A DNA stretch of 64,000 nucleotides from Heterobilharzia americana (lineage: Eukaryota > Platyhelminthes > Trematoda > Strigeidida > Schistosomatidae), in NCBI GenBank assembly GCA_944470555.2, contig OX104131.1, positions 12,268,515 to 12,332,514 on the forward strand, in the 5' to 3' direction. Numbering within the stretch: the first letter of the stretch is position 1; each line of letters starts with the position of its first letter. Of the stretch, positions 38,201-47,200 are shown piece by piece. The notes under the pieces were generated by a model. The model searched no databases. It was not told the DNA's origin and saw only the letters and a program-made list of their open reading frames with translations. The position numbers were made by a program, and so were the translations under genes.

Positions 38201-41200
38201 ATACAAAATTACTTTTGAATTATTTTATTTTCTATACTGTTAGGATGGCGTAAAACTCTTGAAAATTACTTCTCCACTGAAACAAAACCAAATCTTGATG
38301 CCACTTTAATTGCATTAAGTGAACATGTAGACGCTAAATTTGTGTATTCTGAAGTATCATTTTTAAATTTATGGCTAAACACTTTATCAGAAGAAAAAAA
38401 GCAAATATTTAAAAGGTAAATTTAAACAAATTAACCTGATTATATTTATAGTAAAGAATATGGAAACTCTAATTTATAAATTACTTTTTGGTGATTATTT
38501 AAAAAAAACTTTGTATTATTGAGCAATGAAAGAAATTGCACTCAGCCATGTTATGCAATAGGCAATAAGCTATATCTATTGTATATGAAGCATAGTGATA
38601 CTATTATTATCTGGTTACCTAAATCTTGATAGATAGGGTAGGGCTTGGACCCGTGACCTAGTGTTTGATAGTCATCTCCTTGATCTACTGAGCCATAGTT
38701 CCCTCTATATCATCACTATTCTTTCAGTCGGCAGCCTTTTTTTTTATTACTGTAAACTATTGCATAGTTATTTCAATATCGAAACAGTTAGTCAGTGTTA
38801 TGGATGAATGAACATCAAATCAAATGGATGTGAATTTTTATCAGGTAGAATAGTTATCACTCTATTATGTTAGTTTGATTGTGCAATGAAATCAATGTGG
38901 GCGAAATATAAGGAGAGAAAAACCAAGAGGAACACTATCACATTATCACATGCACAAACACATACATACTCCTTCGACAGCTTCACTCACATCTCATACC
39001 CACTCCTTATATTCATATTCATACTCATACTCATCACCGTTCTCGATCTCTACGTCCTCCTCAGCTGTAGCCAACTGCACGCCTCTTAAACACTGTGCTC
39101 CATCAAACCATGCATACATGCGCATATAAGATACAAAATCAATACATATTTGTACTGATTCTTTGATCCTCATTTTAGATAACGGGCAAAATACTGTTCC
39201 CTCTTAAACAGTGACCGTAACTTAAAGTCCTGTATACCGATTTGCATTTGGTTAGTGAGTTACAGCTTATTCTGAGCATAACTATATCAGCCTATATATA
39301 AATAGTTCCCTTTTTTTTAATATTAACACAGATTACTATCCAACGGACAATGGGAAATCGTTTCAGGTGGTTGGGTTATGCCCGATGAAGCAGTCACACA
39401 TTACTACTCAATTATTGATCAATTTATCGAGGGTCATCACTGGCTATTAGAACATTTTGGTAAGTTATACTGATTTAATGTAGGATATTCATTCATAAAT
39501 GATACATTGATCTTATGTTTTGCATTTCTTCAAATGCAAACTTAGTACAAGATAGACACTAAGAGAAGCTCTAAAAGAAGTAATAAAGCAATACTAAGAA
39601 GACTAAGGAAACAAAAAAAGAAGTAGGTTGGTGAAGAAGTAGGCTGAGAGACACATCCAAAAAGGTACTCACTACTATAAGTGTAAAACTTCAGCACTTT
39701 GGTAGGCTATTAGATTTCCTATTAGATTTGTTTAATTTGATGTTGCATACAATGATACAGTTTTATTTACTTAATGGTGTTTCACGCATAAATTATTTCT
39801 CATAATCATATCACAGTAATTTCACAACCTTTGACATCTGAAAGCTGTTTGATTACTTTAATATGATTATGAGAAATAATTTACGACTGAAATGTCATCA
39901 CTTAAATAAGGCATTCACTAATTTGGTCTTACTTTGGAATAACAGAAAAAACACAAGAAAGCTGTCATAAAATCACCACTGGTTTCGATTCTGGACCAGA
40001 TCTGTTATCTTTTCAAGCCACTGAGTTGTATGATCTATCGAACACTATTCAGGGATGCGTGAGGCGCCTAGAGATGCTGAATTCACGCAACTATTCTCCC
40101 ATATAAACGGCACCACATCATACACTACACACTTCCCCACTTATTCTAGGAAAAGCAACAGTCACCAATGTGGGAGCTGCTGAGACGACATATGTAATAC
40201 AAATCTATTTCACCGATATCGTAGGCAATCATTATCACACCTTAACAAACTGCCTTACCCCAGGATTACTGATATCGTATTGTCACCAGATATGATGAAT
40301 CCACACAGACAACAAGAATGGAAAAGATGGAATTATTGCACATCCTCAGCTCGGAGAAGCTAGGTTTCACAGGCTCTTACCAATCTTGATGAAACACCTT
40401 TCAATTTGACGGTGAGAAACATATGCCATACTTATGACACTGATCATTAAATGATGACATTCGATTTCAATAACCCGTGTTTTATCGCACGGACAAACGA
40501 TATCGTCCGCATGCTGGAGGTCAAAAAATCTTTCAACTGGTAATGAGTCTACGTCACTACCACGCTGTTTCAAGAATTTCTTAAGTGATAAAGTTGACAA
40601 GGAGTGACAAAATCAGACAGCTCTGTCCAACCCCATTATTGTTTCGAAGCTATAAAGAAAGGTATCTGTAAGCCTTCCCCTGGCCTGAGGTTTTGAAGTA
40701 TATAGCACAGCCCTGTTTGACGAATCGAAGGTAACTCTAATATCAAGAATTACAACAATCGTTGGCTTGCAATACGTATGACGATGTCTGAGCATCTAGG
40801 GAAGGATGGTCACGTGATCACTGTAACCACAACCTAGACGAAACCCGGCTCGTTCCTAGTGGGTCAATTTTTCACGTGTTCGGCACAACCTGTGAAGTAT
40901 GATGGCAGCCAATACTTTAGACGCTGTTGATAGCAGATTGATACCACAATGCTTATCACATGAGTTACGTAGATGTGTTTTAAAGATAAGCAAAATGATG
41001 GTTTCATTCTAGAGTGGTGAAAAACTGTCCGTCTGTTCTATTTTCGAAACAATATAGTCAGTCCGGTGATCCCAGTTTACCCGTCTGCCCAAGACGAGCG
41101 GAACATAAGTTATCTGGGCCGGTTGCCTTATAACGCTCTCAAACATGGAGTTCCTTATCAATTGTTTTACTAGTTGGGTCAATGTTAACCGTTGAACGTT

Positions 41201-44200
41201 TGCATCTCGAGTTGCCAAACCATAATAACAGCATCAATTAGCAGTACGTGAACAATTGGAACGGCGATATTGAACGAAACATAAATTTGACTAGGAGTGT
41301 AGACGCAACTGTATGTCTCCAAACCTATAATATTAAAATCTGACTCCATCTAATGGACTAACGGTAACCATTTGGTATTGCAGCTTTTACTCAATAGGTG
41401 TGTTTCGGTCCCTTGAACATAAAATAATCATACAAAAATATGTTACATTGCACCTATGTGATTGTTTTGCATGGGAACTAGTTATAAACTGAAAAGTATT
41501 GATGATCACTTACTAACAAATCAGTTTTAGAGGTAGTATTCACCATAGACTGAGATCAGTTGGGGAACCATTAAAAACCTGGAGGCACCAGCCACCTGTT
41601 TCGTCCTAGTATGGGACTCCTCAGCAGTACGTACCCATGACTCGGCTAGGGATTTAACTCAAAACCTGTCTGGTGCTCCCAGATTTTCAATGATTCCCCA
41701 ACTGATGTCAGTCAATAATGAATACTACCTCTAAATTAAAATCCCCATTCATTTCATAAATAAACCACTTTTAAGTTGAATGTTTAGACATTTGTCTATC
41801 ATCCCCTTTTTGTTAGTGTTGTCATTGACATTATTAAGTCTTTTTCGGAAATCATGGTGAATATTTCAGCTAAACCACATACGAATTAGAATTAATCAAT
41901 TTTGAGTGTACTCAAGTTCAATAACTATGCACTATGCACAGAAATATGACTGACTTTAAAGCTAAGATATAAGGGTATTGACCTCTTAATTTGAAGAAAT
42001 AAATATTTGGGATTAATGGTCATTTATAAAATCGAAGGTAACTATATCGTTAAGCATAGTATATAACAAGACATGTAGATGAGCGATATTGTTTTCAATT
42101 ATATCTCCTTACTCTCCTTCACTCTAATATAGAAATACTTTTGCATATAAAATATGTAAACCAGTCAGGATATTTTATCAGTTAATGATACTTAGGATAT
42201 GAGTTGTACACTTTGGAATCATAAAATAGTGGTAGTGACGATAAGATTCATCAACAGCTGCCTACGCTCGTAACTGGAGATTAGATGGCCAGATAGCATA
42301 AGCAACATGGAACTCTGGCAACGAACCATTCAAGAACCTATTACCCAACAAATATGCAGAAGAAAGTGGAGATGGATTGGGGATACACTAAGAAGGCTGA
42401 CTGGGGACATCACGCGTCAGGCTCTCTAGTGGAATTTAAAGGGTAAACGGCGAGTTGGGCGTCTGAGGCGATGGTGATACGGAGGAGATAATGTGAGGAA
42501 AAAATGAAAGGTTGTGGGAAATCGTGGCACCAGGTTGGAAAGACTGCAGAGAAAAGATTGCAATGGAGGCGTGAAATTGAAGTCCTATATTCCACTAAGA
42601 ACCCAAGGAAAAAATAATACTAAGTGACGATAAGAATATTGAGAAAAGCAACTCTAATTGCTACTCTAGACATTGTTGAAGTAACCAATCGAGTTTCAGT
42701 TTTTCTGTGGGGACGTTAGTCCACTTGTAAAATAAAAAAATCTGACTGGCTCTCTCAGTGTTTGCTAGAATGACCTTTAAAGTCACTCATTGAGAAAAGC
42801 ATAATAATTTGAACAGGTATTCAGACAGACAATGTAGGTTATCCATATAAAAAAATGTTAGATTTCACATGTAATTACAGTGTTTTAAAGCAACAAGGAA
42901 GAAAGCTAACTGAAGTAGGGGGATATTAAACTTTAAAAAAACAGCTATGAAGAAGAGACAAGATATGAACAAAGTAACGTATCACCTTCAGTCACCTTGT
43001 GCACATATGTGCAGTAGGCAATGAGTTACATCTGTTGTATATGAGAGCTTCTGATACTACCTGGTTGCCTAAACCTCGGTAAGCGAAACGGAGTTCGAAC
43101 CCGAGACCCACTGGTTGACAGTCTTCTCCCTAAACCACTGAGTCACAGATGAATAAAGACTGATAAAATGTTTGGAATTTTCAAGATGATAGGTTATGAC
43201 TATGCTGATGACACTTTGATCAATTTTGAATCATGTTACCAACCCTCTCGAACGCTCAATTTCTAACGTTTACACAGCATAATCAATTAGCTTACACTTT
43301 TGTAAACAGCTGAGATCCATAGTCATTGACTTAATGAATCATTGTTTTTTCTGTTGGCCAGTTACCTATAGATTTTCAGAGTAGATGGTGACTTGTTATC
43401 AGTACAGTCATACTTAGGCAGTTCAGTCAGTAGATTTAAAGTCGTGTCGAATAAGACCCACCATTGTTTTCGAGTACTCTACACTTAAACGAAACAGTAA
43501 GGATAGTGCTACAACGTTGCATTTATGTTAGTGTAAATATGAAGGTAGTTTTCCCATCAAAAGTCAATTTTATACAGGAATACTAACCTGTCTATCCGTT
43601 TTAACTAATTTTCCACACTAACTAATATCTTATCTGCTTACGGTGACCTTATTTATAGTAAGTACATCATATCCTGAGATAGTTTAAACTGACCACTTAA
43701 GTATAGTAATATCACTAATTCAAAGACTGATCTACGCAAAGACTGAATATTAAGGTTTTAAGGGATTGATTGGTTTGAAAATCACCAGTCGGAGATTTAT
43801 TAAAAACTGAGGAGCACCAGAAAACCGTTTTTCTCTCAACTTGGGACTCCTCAGCATTGTGCACCCACGATCCCCATTAATTTCAACGCTGACCAAGCAG
43901 ATTTCTCAAAAGATAACAAAAACCCTGAATGAAACCACCTGATTTTTAATGGTTTATATTCTTATAATTCACACGAAGTATAACATGCATTGACTCAATC
44001 CGCGAATTCCCCAAATTTCAGTCGGTCCCTGGCGAGGTCATAGGTGCACACTGCTGAGGAATCCCCTATTAGGACAAAACAGCTATACACTACTCCTAGA
44101 TTTCCAATGGTTCTCCAACTGATGTTAGTCTGTGATGAATACCAGCCTGAAATCAATACATAAATCCCCCAGAAAACTTCCAAATTGAGTCGAATAATAA

Positions 44201-47200
44201 TACCTTAGGGACTAGTTTTGAAATCAATTTCCTGAGAAGTGAAATGAGGACGGATGTACACCTGTGACATTAGATAATAATCGATCTAGATCATGAACTG
44301 ATAGACTTTTGGAAATATGCACCACTAGGTGTAAACCAACCGTCTGAATTGTTACTTATTCTTACTGATTCCTAACCATTCTATATTTGCTCCCCTGTAG
44401 TGTTGTGGTGTACGCTACTTGTGAGCCCCTAACATGAACGTAGCAAATAACCAGTAGTTTTAGGTGATAACAACCGTTATTTTCTTTTATTAAGTTGTAA
44501 AACATTAGGATTCATCAATTCACCATGAACCATACAATAAAACAGTTACGATTATCGTAATTTGGTTTTACTCAGTTATGCTTTAAATACAACACTTCAG
44601 TTAATCTGACCTTTAATCCACGATGATTGTTCCTAAGTAATTCTTGTGCTAGCATATCTGGTCCTATTGCCTTTCCTTGTTTCAGGTTACTTTAACGTTT
44701 TCAAATTCTGGGACAGTAGTTGGATGGTACATTTCATTGGGTATCTGACTGAATCTAAATACAATCAATGATCACTTGAACTTTCCTCAGGTAGGCAATG
44801 GAACGCACCCATTATATGGCAGCTACTGATACTGCCTGGTTTCCCTAACCTTGACAGGTGGAACAAGTTCTGAACCCGTGTCCCATTGGTGGAAAGTTAA
44901 CTACCTACACCACTGAGCCACAGCTTCACAGACCTAACTGAATGGTAGAAAGTGGATTATTAGTTGGGGGCCAGTTGAACTATTCGTTGAAATCTTCTAT
45001 TCCTTTTACCTGCTAGTGAATCAAAGACATATCCTTCTCCTCTATATTCTCACTAAATAGTGAACGTATCCGTTCAATTTGCTCAATAATTGGTAATAGC
45101 TGTGTACTGTTACCTATCGCTTCTGTTTACATTTTACAACCCACCACTACTTCTGGTCATTGCATAGACTCTTTGTCAGTTTAAATTTGAGTTTCTCCCA
45201 TTCCTCATTGTAGTTAGAGCTTGCAGAAATGCATCCATTTGCTGCTAAGTCGTGGAAGATTAATTTTTCTTGAGGCAGCTTTTAAGAGAAATTGGCTCTG
45301 TATTACTTGTGTATGACCACAAAGGTCACGAGACGTCTGCTTGAACATGATCAAACATGGGTTACTTTAGGAGTTTATAGTTTAACTTTAGCCGACCTGA
45401 ATCCAGCTACAAAACCCTTACCTCCGACACCGAAACACCCCACAGCAATTTTACAGGTTGACCTTCTGTAACCCTCCGTTTGTAGAGGGGAGGCAGTATA
45501 AGCATTGAACTGTTAGTCATCTATAGGAAACACCTTACTGTTGTCAAACCAATGTCCAGCCAACAGTATGACTACACCATCAGACCCCCTGTCATGACGT
45601 AGCAATTTATGCTATACTGGTAACTGCTTTCTGTCTTACCATTACCCAACATGCCTTTGTTTTATGATAGGATCTCAAGGGACAAATGTCCTTGGCTGCA
45701 CAGCTCGTTGGGACATTATGATAGGCAAGTTCGATCATTACGTCAAGGTAGCAGCTATCCATCGAAATCAGTTGTATACAGTTATTTCCGTTCTCATTAT
45801 TCCAATACCCGTTGTCTGGAAATACTAGCTGTTGGGATTTGTTTTTCTGTTTCTGACATGAGGCAGATAGTTGTATTCCTACTGGGGATAGTTATTTACC
45901 TTGACAGGACAAGGAAGATACTCAGTAACACATAATTATGTTGCAGTGACTACCCATTACTCCTAGTTATTAGTTTATGAAGACACAGATAGATAAAATC
46001 AACGTAGAACTTCGAGCTAAAGTGGATCGACCCATGTTGTTACACTTCAAGGGAGCACGCAAACAAAAAACGGGTAAAAAGAGAGTGATATCAAACTAGA
46101 CAAACGTTTATGGGAGGAGAAAAAGAGTTTGAAAAATGAAGGTTATTGAAAATGTTTAAATCTCAGAAGATATCAAAGAGTAAATGGATATTCACTACTG
46201 TGACGGACTTTCAATTGTGTCATCAAACCCTATCATCAATCATTGATTCCTGTGATGTATCTTCAGACCCCCGTCCAGTCAGTCTACACTTCTCTGTACA
46301 CTCACTTTGTGAAGTATGCATATAAAACCTTTTGATTCAATAATTTTGTACCTGAAAACTTCAATTATCGTCTTGTTCTTAATACAATTAAAAGTTGAAC
46401 ATTTATTTCCACATTTTATATGCTAAGTTTTGTCACGAACGCACTATTACATTGTTATTATTATTATCGTTATTATTATTGTTATTATTACTCATTGTTT
46501 TCTCTTGCTCTCATACTAACCTGTTAGACTATCGACCTAATACAACATGGTCTATTGATCCATTTGGACAAAGCTCAACAATGGCTTACTTATCGAAAAA
46601 GTTTGGTTTCTCAAATATGATTATTAATCGTGTGCACTATGAAGTAAAGAAGTATCTAGCAAAAAGGAAAGCTTTAGAATTTTTCTGGTATCAAACATGG
46701 GGTAATTTTGATGATGTATACATACATATTTAACCATCTCAATCTTTATGCTTGACAATTTTTCATACCTATGATTTTACAAATTTAAACCATATTCTAC
46801 ACATATTGAAATCGAAATGTGTATACTGTCTATCATAGAACAGAGCATAGAATGGCAATCAGCTCTCTACCTCAACTTCATCGACTTTGAGAAGGCCTTT
46901 GACAGCGTCGACCGAGAAGTAATTTGGAAACTGCTTCAATACTACGGAATACAGCAAACCTTTATCCGCCTCATTCAACAACTATATGAAGATGCCACAT
47001 GCCAGCCAAGTAATTCACAATGGAAAGCTCAGTGATGCTTTTGAAGTGAAGACAGGAGTGAAACAAGGTTGCCTACTATCCCCCATGATATTCCTGATTG
47101 TGGTGGACTGGATCATGCAGCAAACAGTGGGGAGCGAGAAGAGGGGGATACGCTGGACTGCGGAAAACAACCTAGAAGACTTTGATTTCGCCAACGATGA

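Noticed and set aside
46817..46832. Extension of the family B copy upstream of 46833
   Set aside because: The open frame runs a few codons further left, but those bases are the target-site duplication and host intron, not element sequence.
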